Origin: Bacteroidota bacterium | GTDB lineage: Bacteria > Bacteroidota > Bacteroidia > Cytophagales > Cyclobacteriaceae | DNA: 64,000 bases | Reading direction: 5' to 3' | NCBI GenBank assembly: GCA_022567155.1 | Contig: JADFHN010000007.1 | Coordinates: 1 to 64,000 of the forward strand | Part shown: piece after piece, positions 8,922 through 16,026 of the stretch | How positions within the stretch are numbered: position 1 is the stretch's first letter | Layout of the letters: the number at the start of each line of letters is the position of its first letter | Notes under the pieces: model-generated | What the model was told of the DNA's origin: nothing | Database searches by the model: none | The model's input: only the letters and a program-made list of their open reading frames with translations | Program-made: the position numbers and the translations under genes

Positions 8922-9377
8922 CTATTGTATTTCTTGCCGGTAATTTTGAATCCAGTTAACAAATTTATCCAGTTGTTGATCGTCAAGTTTCGCATGCTGA
9001 TGCAGGATCAGATAACTGGGCAACGGCATGCTACCTTCATTAAGTTTTTCCACCATTTCTTCCAGCTTGTGGTCTTTACGATCAATCGAATAATTTCCCC
9101 AAACAGAAAAATTAAGCTCATCGCGGGCATGATTAACATGTCCTTTCAGCCACCACGAAATCGGGGCGATATTTGAATACCATGGGTATCTGGTTTCGAA
9201 AGAATGACAGTCGTAACAGGAAGATTTCATTATTCTACTGATTTCCTACGGAGGATTTAAAACGCTTATAAAATTAATTGACGGATCAGCCTCCGGATTA
9301 TTTTTGTCAATCGTGAAAAGTTGCATCACAGCAAAACCGGCCACAACACCGGTTAAAATTTTATATTTTAATTTCAT
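8922..9377 (-). pseudogene. Haem-binding domain protein with in-frame TAG
   Basis: Conceptual translation from the ATG at 9377 gives a 151-residue protein: an N-terminal membrane anchor (YKILTGVVAGFAVMQLF), a short linker and a Haem_bd-type domain with a CxxCH haem site (SSCYDCHSFETRYPWYSN), then MPLPSYLILHQHAKL. An in-frame TAG (9246-9248) follows FISVLNPP and precedes the haem domain. Family proteins have VPxxV here, so a CAG-to-TAG change is likely. The frame is otherwise open and conserved on both sides. The downstream 102-residue piece starting at the internal ATG (9230) would lack the membrane anchor, so it could not be placed for haem attachment. It is divergent from the M20 peptidase gene. 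Confidence 0.8.
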
Positions 9378-9460
9378 AATAACTTCAATTTTAATTAAAA
9401 AAACGAATTATAATTGCATAAATTAATGAATTAACTCAATTTTCATTAAAAACCTACATA

Positions 9461-10777
9461 ATGAATGTCAAACCGTATTTTGGTAAGCAACTAATTGCTG
9501 TATTGTTTCTTATACTGATAAACAGCCTGTTTGTAAATGTTTATTCCCAAAAATTAAATAAAAAGGAAAAGAAAATACTTGCCATTGTTGAAAAGAATAA
9601 TGACGAGGCCATCGCATTGCTTGAAAAAGTGGTGAATATCAATAGCGGTACCATGAACCTGGATGGAGTAAGAGCAGTTGGAATTGAATTTGATAAAGCT
9701 TTCAGCGAACTGGGATTCGAAACCAGGTGGATCGATATGCCTGAGGAAATGAACAGGGCAGGGCATTTATTTGCCGAACATAAGGGAACGCAGGGAAAAC
9801 GATTACTTCTTATCGGCCATCTTGATACTGTTTTTGAAAAAGACAGCCCTTTTCAGACGTATGTCTATCAGGATACCATTGCTATTGGACCGGGCACTGA
9901 AGATATGAAAGGGGGTAATGTGATCATGCTTTATGCCCTGAAAGCGTTGTACGAAGCCGGTGTGTTGGATGAAGCACAGATTATTGTAGCGCTGCATGGC
10001 GATGAAGAAGAAACCGGGAAGCCACTCTCTGTAAGCCGTAAGACAATCATTGATGCTGCCAAACGCAGCGACATTGCCCTCGGATACGAAGGTGCCACCG
10101 GATTTGATGAAATTACCATTGCCCGGCGTGGCTCGAGTGGATGGAAGCTGGAGGTTTCAGGCAAGCGTGCACATAGTTCAGGCATATTCAGCAGTGATAG
10201 AGGGGCCGGAGCTATTTTTGAAACAGCAAGAATAATACACGAGTTTTATAACCAACTCAGCAATGTGGAATACCTTACGTTCAATCCAGGTGTAATACTT
10301 GGCGGAACATTTGTTGATTATGATGATACCAATTTCAAAGGCGAAGCATATGGAAAGTCCAATGTGATTCCTCAGACGGTGATCGTAACCGGTGGCTTGC
10401 GGTTTATTTCGGAAGAGCAAAAAGAGATGGCACGTAACACAATGCGTACGATTGTAGCAGCGCATCTTCCAAAAACGGATGCAACTATTACATTTTGGGA
10501 CAGTTATCCGGCCATGCCACCCACGGAAGGCAACAAAAAGGTAATGGAAGTACTTAGCCTGGTTAGTACCGATATGGGCAGGGGTGAGGTAGTCGCATTT
10601 GACCCGTTAAAACGCGGGGCTGCAGACATTTCATTTGTAGCGAATTATACTGACGGCATCGATGGCCTGGGATCCATGGGAAAAAACGGGCATACTCCAG
10701 AAGAATGGATGGATCTACGTTCATTTGAAGAATTTACAAAAAGAAGCGCCCTGCTGATATACAGGCTGACTCGGTAA
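9461..10777 (+). CDS. M20 family metallopeptidase, glutamate carboxypeptidase-like, exported
   Basis: 438-residue zinc peptidase of the M20 family. A signal peptide (hydrophobic segment ending VNVYSQ, about residue 29) directs export. Metal and catalytic motifs are in order: LLIGHLDTVFE (first zinc His and catalytic Asp), GPGTEDMKGGNVIM (bridging Asp), HGDEEETGKP (catalytic Glu pair), and a C-terminal MGKNGHTPEEW with the last zinc His. The arrangement resembles carboxypeptidase G2 and aminoacyl hydrolases that remove C-terminal glutamate or cleave small peptides. The true substrate cannot be read from sequence. It stands alone, with a dispersed hairpin repeat directly after its stop. Confidence 0.88.
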   Translation: MNVKPYFGKQLIAVLFLILINSLFVNVYSQKLNKKEKKILAIVEKNNDEAIALLEKVVNINSGTMNLDGVRAVGIEFDKAFSELGFETRWIDMPEEMNRAGHLFAEHKGTQGKRLLLIGHLDTVFEKDSPFQTYVYQDTIAIGPGTEDMKGGNVIMLYALKALYEAGVLDEAQIIVALHGDEEETGKPLSVSRKTIIDAAKRSDIALGYEGATGFDEITIARRGSSGWKLEVSGKRAHSSGIFSSDRGAGAIFETARIIHEFYNQLSNVEYLTFNPGVILGGTFVDYDDTNFKGEAYGKSNVIPQTVIVTGGLRFISEEQKEMARNTMRTIVAAHLPKTDATITFWDSYPAMPPTEGNKKVMEVLSLVSTDMGRGEVVAFDPLKRGAADISFVANYTDGIDGLGSMGKNGHTPEEWMDLRSFEEFTKRSALLIYRLTR

Positions 10778-10781
10778 ATTA

Positions 10782-10847
10782 AACCCAGGCATCCCGCCAT
10801 GGCGGGATCGCCTGCACTTCGTGAAAAAAGTTTAATGAACTTTTTGG
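10782..10847 (+). repeat. Dispersed hairpin repeat, copy 1
   Basis: A 66-base intergenic element containing the hairpin ATCCCGCCATGGCGGGAT and then CGCCTGCACTTCGTG and AAGTTTAATGAACTTTTTGG. It recurs as a near-identical inverted copy at 26054-26120. It sits 4 bases after the M20 peptidase stop, between convergent genes, so the hairpin could also act as a terminator. Its second half contains a smaller inverted repeat (AAGTT...AACTT). Confidence 0.85.
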
Positions 10848-10879
10848 ATTAAACATTCGTAATATCGTGCACTACTGAC

Positions 10880-11548
10880 TTACAGCTCCTTACTGATCCA
10901 CTCTGCCACCTTATCAGAAATCTCAGCCAGTACTTCTTTATCCGTTCTGCCGCTACGCTTTAATACATGAAACGAGTGATCTGCACCCTCTTCCAAAAAA
11001 AGGCTGGCATGTGGTATATCTTTTATTAATGAAGTCAATAAATCCGGATTAGCCAGGGTATCGTGTGTACCCTGCAGGAATAACATCGGAATATGCAAGG
11101 ATTTTAAATGGCTGGCGCGTTCGCTGGAAGGCTTTCCTGTTGCATGCAGCGGAAAACCCCAGTATATTAACCCATGCACCGGCAGATCAGGGGATTCGGC
11201 AATCGCCCACGACGTCATACGGCCTCCAAACGATTTGCCTCCGGCAAACAGTGGATATTCATATGCCGAATCTGCATACCGGATTACACATTCAATCACC
11301 GATATGGCTTTTTTCTTTGTATCCGGTCTTTTTTTACTTTCGTCCATATAAGGGAAATTAAAGCGTAATACAGCTAATTTGCGCTTAAAAAGGAGATTTG
11401 CAACAGACTCCATGAACGGATGGTTTATTCCGGCGCCTGCGCCGTGTGCCATTATGATCATAGCATTTGCATCTTCCGGTTGCGTGAGGATGGCTGAAAC
11501 AGCAAGATCCGGATCACTTATGGGTATTTTAATTTTTTCCACTTTCAT
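10880..11548 (-). CDS. Alpha/beta hydrolase, KANL3/Tex30-like (dienelactone-hydrolase fold)
   Basis: 222-residue cytosolic alpha/beta hydrolase. Visible elements are the oxyanion region MAHGAGAGINHPFM, the nucleophile elbow AGGKSFGGRM (Ser), an acid loop in LFLQGTHDTLANPD, and the catalytic His in EEGADHSFHVLKRSGR. This order and size match the small Tex30/KANL3-like family found in many bacteria. The substrate is not known. The ATG at 11548 follows a plain AT-rich leader. It is convergent with the M20 peptidase across the hairpin repeat and divergent from the VIT-family transporter gene. Confidence 0.85.
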   Translation of the reverse strand: MKVEKIKIPISDPDLAVSAILTQPEDANAMIIMAHGAGAGINHPFMESVANLLFKRKLAVLRFNFPYMDESKKRPDTKKKAISVIECVIRYADSAYEYPLFAGGKSFGGRMTSWAIAESPDLPVHGLIYWGFPLHATGKPSSERASHLKSLHIPMLFLQGTHDTLANPDLLTSLIKDIPHASLFLEEGADHSFHVLKRSGRTDKEVLAEISDKVAEWISKEL

Positions 11549-11843
11549 GGCATATATCTTTTAAAGGCTTTACCACGAATTTAATGAAGGTTAGTTTTAT
11601 TATCGAATGCTAAAATGCTTAAATGCCAAAATAAATTTTATAGTAAAGGATGACCGGGAAATAAATATTCAAAATGAAAAGTAAATAATATTCACGAATT
11701 CAATCATTTACGCATTTACGCATTTACCTATTTAATCATTTCCAAAATAACAGTAGAACCTTTTTAAAAATAATCCGAAGTTAAAAAATTAGTTCCTATA
11801 TTGATTCGAAATAAAACAACACCACACAAACACAAATCGTAGC

Positions 11844-12587
11844 ATGCAAATGAATAATGTTTTTGAGGAAGTTTCGCTGCATGAAGGAAAGCAATTACGC
11901 TTTTTTAAGAAAGAGTACATCTCTGAATTCGTATATGGAGGAATAGACGGAGCGGTCACCACGTTCGCTGTGGTGGCAGGTGCAGCAGGGGCAAACGCAG
12001 ACATAAAATGGGTGTTGATATTCGGATTTGCCAACCTGTTTGCCGATGGATTCAGCATGTCGGTTGGTAATTTTTTTGCCACAAAAACAGACCTTGATAA
12101 TTTCGAAAAACATAAAGCAATCGAATACTGGGAAATTGATAATCTTCGCGAAATCGAAGTTCAGGAGATCCGGGATATCTATGCTGCCAAGGGTTTTAAA
12201 GGTGATCTGCTGGAAAAGGTGGTTGATGTAATTACTTCTGATAACGACGTGTGGGTGGATACAATGATGAAGGAAGAGCTTGAAATGACTAAAGATGTTC
12301 GTCCACCTGTTAATACCGCACTGGCTACGTTCCTGTCTTTTAATTGTATTGGCATTATTCCATTACTGGCTTATATAGCTGCCATGCTTTTTGATTTGTC
12401 AACGGACAACCTGTTTGTCATATCGTGTGTAGCAACAGGCCTGGCGCTTGTGATCGTGGGGTATATGAAAAGTTTTGTAACCGAAAAAGGTCATTTCCGT
12501 GGAATTGCAGAAACCTTGCTTTTAGGTGGACTGGCTGCCTTTCTGGCTTATTTTGTTGGCGACATTTTGGCCAGATGGTTGCTGTAA
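11844..12587 (+). CDS. VIT1/CCC1-type Fe2+/Mn2+ transporter
   Basis: 247-residue membrane protein of the VIT1/CCC1 family. The first helix pair has the signature YGGIDGAVTTFAVVAGAAGA and GFANLFADGFSMSVGNFFA, whose polar residues line the ion path in the family. A charged, cytosolic helical region (about 75-150, EIEVQEIRDIYAAKGF) follows, which in family members holds a metal-binding domain. Three more hydrophobic helices come after. It probably exports iron or manganese from the cytosol. The next gene starts 20 bases downstream on the same strand, so the two are likely co-transcribed. No Fur-like box is recognisable upstream. Confidence 0.88.
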   Translation: MQMNNVFEEVSLHEGKQLRFFKKEYISEFVYGGIDGAVTTFAVVAGAAGANADIKWVLIFGFANLFADGFSMSVGNFFATKTDLDNFEKHKAIEYWEIDNLREIEVQEIRDIYAAKGFKGDLLEKVVDVITSDNDVWVDTMMKEELEMTKDVRPPVNTALATFLSFNCIGIIPLLAYIAAMLFDLSTDNLFVISCVATGLALVIVGYMKSFVTEKGHFRGIAETLLLGGLAAFLAYFVGDILARWLL

Positions 12588-12606
12588 AAAATTATTCCCC
12601 TTTTTT

Positions 12607-13623
12607 ATGAAAAGACGTGTTTACCGTATTCCAAAAGCAGGATCAATGAACAATCTGAAGTTGATCACTGAAGACCTCCCGGCACCCGAAGCAGATGAAG
12701 CGCTCATCCGTGTACACGCAATCGGGCTCAATTTTGCTGATATATTTGCCCTGCAGGGACTTTACAGTGCCACTCCCGACGGGTCTTTCATACCGGGCCT
12801 TGAATTTGCAGGTGAAGTGGTAGATGCCGGAAATGCGGTGAGCGGAGTTAGCCCTGGCGCAAAAGTGATGGGTGTTACACGGTTTGGCGCTTATGCCGAT
12901 CACGTTAAGTTAAATAGTGATTACATAGTTGAATTACCTGCAGGGTGGTCGTATGCCGAAGGCGCTGCATTTTCTGTTCAGGCGCTAACCGCTTATTATG
13001 CATTGGTAACTCTCGGAAACATGCAGCCTGACAGTAAAGTATTGATTCACAGTGCGGCAGGTGGAGTGGGGATTTGGGCCAACCGGATTGCAAAAAAAAT
13101 GGGTGGTTTTACCATCGGGGTGGTTGGCCTTGAAGAAAAATTTGCATTACTGAAGAACGAAGGTTACGATTTATGGATGGTGCGATCCGCTGATTTTAAG
13201 GCGCAACTAATGAAGCTTACCGGTAATGTAAAACCTGATTTGATTCTTGAATGTATTGGCGGCAGGATATTTAATGACAGTTATGAGATACTTAACCAGC
13301 AGGGTCGATTGATTTCATACGGTGCGGCACATTTTGGCAATAAAAGCCCTCGCCCTGATTTACTGGCGTCAATGTGGAAATATCTGACCAGACCAAAAAT
13401 TGATCCCATGGAAATGATGAAGTCAAACAAATCAGTTATGGCTTTTAATTTGATCTGGCTGTTTGACAAAAAGCATTTGTTCCATAAGCTGATAGGGGAA
13501 TTAATCGATCTTGATCTGGGAAGGCCGTTGGTAAAGCACACCTTCGGTTTTGAAAATATGCATGAAGCACTCAGGCTGTTTCAAACCGGGAAAACCACCG
13601 GAAAAGTCATTGTAGAAGTCTGA
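12607..13623 (+). CDS. NAD(P)-dependent zinc-independent oxidoreductase (quinone oxidoreductase/VAT-1-like MDR)
   Basis: 339-residue medium-chain dehydrogenase/reductase. The GroES-like half contains IGLNFADIFALQGLY and PGLEFAGEVVDAGNAV. The nucleotide-binding half contains VLIHSAAGGVGIWANRIAKK. The catalytic zinc Cys/His set is missing, so it fits the quinone oxidoreductase or VAT-1-like branch that reduces quinones or enones with NADPH. I start it at ATG 12607 because the fold begins there; a longer frame would overlap the end of the transporter gene. It follows that gene by 19 bases. Confidence 0.85.
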   Translation: MKRRVYRIPKAGSMNNLKLITEDLPAPEADEALIRVHAIGLNFADIFALQGLYSATPDGSFIPGLEFAGEVVDAGNAVSGVSPGAKVMGVTRFGAYADHVKLNSDYIVELPAGWSYAEGAAFSVQALTAYYALVTLGNMQPDSKVLIHSAAGGVGIWANRIAKKMGGFTIGVVGLEEKFALLKNEGYDLWMVRSADFKAQLMKLTGNVKPDLILECIGGRIFNDSYEILNQQGRLISYGAAHFGNKSPRPDLLASMWKYLTRPKIDPMEMMKSNKSVMAFNLIWLFDKKHLFHKLIGELIDLDLGRPLVKHTFGFENMHEALRLFQTGKTTGKVIVEV

Positions 13624-13640
13624 TCGGCATAAGCTGTACT

Positions 13641-14933
13641 TCAGGCATGTGCGGCGACTTTGATCGCATCAACAAGCAGGTCAAGATTTTCAAGGGTCGT
13701 ATATAAGTGCGGCGTAACACGTACTCCTTTCACCGCTTTGTTGTTGATAGCCACTGTAAATATTCTGTATTTATCATAAAAAAACGCCTCCAGTTCATCA
13801 GGTGTCATGCCTTCAACTGCCACATTGCCGATCGCACAGGACCTGTCGTGTTCGAGCGGAACATTTAATGTTACTCCGGGTATATCCTTCACTTTTTCAC
13901 ACCAATAATTTTTGAGATACCTTAGTCGTTCTTCTTTGCGCTTTGATCCGATGGCATTATGAAAATTAAGAGCATTGGCAACGGTAAGGATAGTACCTAC
14001 CGGTTGGGTCCCCGTACGCTCAAATTTGGTTATGCTGTCGGTCGGAGCCGTGGTATCGCCAAAAAGCGGCCATATCTTTTCGATTTTATCTTTTTTGACA
14101 TAAAGTACACCTAAACCAAGCGGGCAGCAAAGCCATTTATGCAGGCTGGCCGCATAATAATCACCGTGGAGGTCAGGAATTTTAAAATCGAGATGAGCGA
14201 ATGTATGTGCACCGTCAATGATCACTTCAACCTCCCTTGCATGGGCCATATCACAGATTTGTCTGACAGGAAGAATCTGACCTGTCAGATTGATCATATG
14301 CGTGCATAGGATAACTTTTGTCCGGGGTGTAATCGCATTTTCGTACGCGGCAACGATTTCTGCGTCGCTTTTTGGGTGAAGCGGTATCGCAATCTCCGCT
14401 AATTTGATTTTATAACGTTTTTCGGCCTGCGCAAATGCTTCCCGCATATTCGGATAATCCTGTTCGGTTATAATTGCTTCATCGCCGGGTTGCCACGGGT
14501 ACCCGAGTATGATCACATTTAGCGATTCCGTGGTATTTCTTGTAATGGTAATTTCATCAGGCGATGTTTCGCCAAACGCTGCCACCATTTCCCGGATTTC
14601 CTGCCGTTCCTTCTGTTGCCTGCGTCGCATATAAAATGAGGGCTGTTCGTTGATCATTTCAATATTTCGTAGCTGGGCTTCCATAACTACATTGGGCTGG
14701 GGAGAAAAGTAACCTGCTTCCAGGTTAATAAAATGTGGCGACTGGCTGTAGGCGCTTTGCACCTGATACCAGAAATCCTCATCCCGGGCAACTTCACCGG
14801 CAGATAATCCTTCGGCTTTTTTACTTAACCTGCGTGTCGCTGCCAGCACCTGAGGAGTGAATGCGGTTGTGACGGCCACCGCACCGGAGGCAAGTCCTAA
14901 TTTTTTCAAAAAATCTCTTCTCGAATGTTCCAT
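13641..14933 (-). CDS. Tat-exported class V aminotransferase-fold enzyme
   Basis: 430-residue PLP enzyme of the class V aminotransferase fold, in the isopenicillin-N epimerase/cysteine desulfurase-like group. The N-terminus is a twin-arginine signal (SRRDFLKKLGLASGAVAV), implying export after folding with its cofactor. The fold shows ITRNTTESLNVI (phosphate region), VIIDGAHTFAHLDF (Asp binding the PLP nitrogen) and YAASLHKWLCCPLGLG with the Schiff-base Lys. A few Bacteroidetes relatives share the Tat signal. The substrate is unknown; there is no SufE or Fe-S gene nearby, so a desulfurase role is not supported. It converges with the oxidoreductase gene (18 bases). Confidence 0.85.
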   Translation of the reverse strand: MEHSRRDFLKKLGLASGAVAVTTAFTPQVLAATRRLSKKAEGLSAGEVARDEDFWYQVQSAYSQSPHFINLEAGYFSPQPNVVMEAQLRNIEMINEQPSFYMRRRQQKERQEIREMVAAFGETSPDEITITRNTTESLNVIILGYPWQPGDEAIITEQDYPNMREAFAQAEKRYKIKLAEIAIPLHPKSDAEIVAAYENAITPRTKVILCTHMINLTGQILPVRQICDMAHAREVEVIIDGAHTFAHLDFKIPDLHGDYYAASLHKWLCCPLGLGVLYVKKDKIEKIWPLFGDTTAPTDSITKFERTGTQPVGTILTVANALNFHNAIGSKRKEERLRYLKNYWCEKVKDIPGVTLNVPLEHDRSCAIGNVAVEGMTPDELEAFFYDKYRIFTVAINNKAVKGVRVTPHLYTTLENLDLLVDAIKVAAHA

Positions 14934-14992
14934 GGAGTTTTAATTTTCAAGAATTTCAATTTCTACACGCACATTTTTTATGGCCTGTGGAT

Positions 14993-15247
14993 CTAACTTT
15001 TTATATAGCATTTTTTTATCTTAAAATAGGCATATTTTGCCGGCGTATCCGCTGATGTAATTTTATTGACCTGCCTGGAGGCATAACCATGCTGATTTGC
15101 CCGGTATGCCGCAACAACGATATAGTAGCCACTTTCAGGATTTGAATCCTGCAGCGGTGGATGATGTTCAAAGGAAAGAATGATAAAAATAAATACAAAC
15201 AAGCTCATTAATAAAACAAGCTTTAGGCTGTAATTGCGCATTTTCAT
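14993..15247 (-). CDS. Small exported protein of unknown function, possibly frameshifted
   Basis: 84 residues: an N-terminal hydrophobic helix (LVLLMSLFVFIFIILSF) then a short region with GYYIVVAAYRANQHGYASRQ. That block vaguely resembles the start of SPOR-like domains in Bacteroidetes (GYYIVVGAY...YA), but it is too short for a complete domain. Reading stops just after a run of seven Ts on the plus strand (15011-15017). One extra base there would continue the frame through about 25 more codons ending VRVEIEILEN at 14940. So the gene may be truncated by a homopolymer frameshift, or this may simply be its end. No neighbour suggests a role. Confidence 0.45.
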   Translation of the reverse strand: MKMRNYSLKLVLLMSLFVFIFIILSFEHHPPLQDSNPESGYYIVVAAYRANQHGYASRQVNKITSADTPAKYAYFKIKKCYIKS

Positions 15248-15321
15248 AAGTAAAAAATATACGTTAAAAGAATTTCTGTTAGTTAAAATTTTTAATGGAA
15301 AATTCCAAATAATTACGCAAT

Positions 15322-16017
15322 TTATGCCAGGTACTTTTCAAGAAGCTGTTGTTTTACGGTTTCCATACCGGTGCTGGCTTTCTCTGCAATAAAGAAAATA
15401 TTCGGATGGGAGGGAAGGTCCGGAATTATTGGGTCCACAATGTATTTTGGTACATCATACCTTACATACTCTATAAGTCCTGCTGCCGGATAAACCACCA
15501 TGGAAGTACCTACCACAAGAAAAATATCGGCCCGTTGTGCTATATTTGCCGCTTCCTCCATCTTCGGCACCATTTCACCGAACCAGACAATATTTGGTCT
15601 TAACTGGCTGTCTTTTTCGCATAAATCACCCCAGTTGAGTTTACTACCTTCAATATCATAGATAAGATCCGGATCTGCGGTACTTTGTGACTGAAACAGG
15701 CTGCCGTGCAAATGCAGTACCTGGGAAGAGCCTGCCTTTTCGTGAAGATTATCAACATTCTGCGTAATAATTACCGTATCGAAATAGGCTTCCAGTTCGG
15801 CCAGAATTTCATGCCCGCGGTTTGGGAGTGCCTGCAACGCATGTTTGCGGCGCTGATTATAAAATTCAAGTACTCTTTTGGGATTTGCCGTCCATCCTTC
15901 AGGTGAAGCCACCTCCATCACATCATGCCCTTCCCAAAGTCCTCCTGAGTCGCGAAAAGTCTTCAGACCACTTTCCGCACTCACCCCGGCACCGGTAAGA
16001 ACAACCAGCTTTTTCAT
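15322..16017 (-). CDS. cobB: NAD-dependent protein deacylase (sirtuin, class III-like)
   Basis: 231-residue sirtuin that removes acyl groups from lysines using NAD. The NAD-binding motifs GAGVSAESGLKTFRD and TQNVDNLHEKAGS and the catalytic His in VLHLHGSLF are present, followed by RPNIVWFGEMVP and VVGTSMVVYPAAGL. A YxxR motif (EFYNQRR) after the first Rossmann strand matches SIRT5/CobB-type desuccinylases. The four zinc-binding cysteines are missing; only one Cys (LCEK) remains in that region, a known variation in some bacterial sirtuins. It starts 10 bases after the topA stop and is probably in its transcript. Desuccinylase activity is inferred from the YxxR motif. Confidence 0.88.
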   Translation of the reverse strand: MKKLVVLTGAGVSAESGLKTFRDSGGLWEGHDVMEVASPEGWTANPKRVLEFYNQRRKHALQALPNRGHEILAELEAYFDTVIITQNVDNLHEKAGSSQVLHLHGSLFQSQSTADPDLIYDIEGSKLNWGDLCEKDSQLRPNIVWFGEMVPKMEEAANIAQRADIFLVVGTSMVVYPAAGLIEYVRYDVPKYIVDPIIPDLPSHPNIFFIAEKASTGMETVKQQLLEKYLA

Positions 16018-16026
16018 GCACTAAAT

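Noticed and set aside
11549-11843. Regulatory or RNA element upstream of the VIT-family gene
   Set aside because: Contains short ATTTACGC tandem units and AT-rich sequence but no recognisable riboswitch, Fur-like box or consensus promoter.
13641-14933. Cysteine desulfurase for Fe-S assembly
   Set aside because: The protein is Tat-exported and has no SufE/IscU partner nearby, so only the class V fold is claimed.
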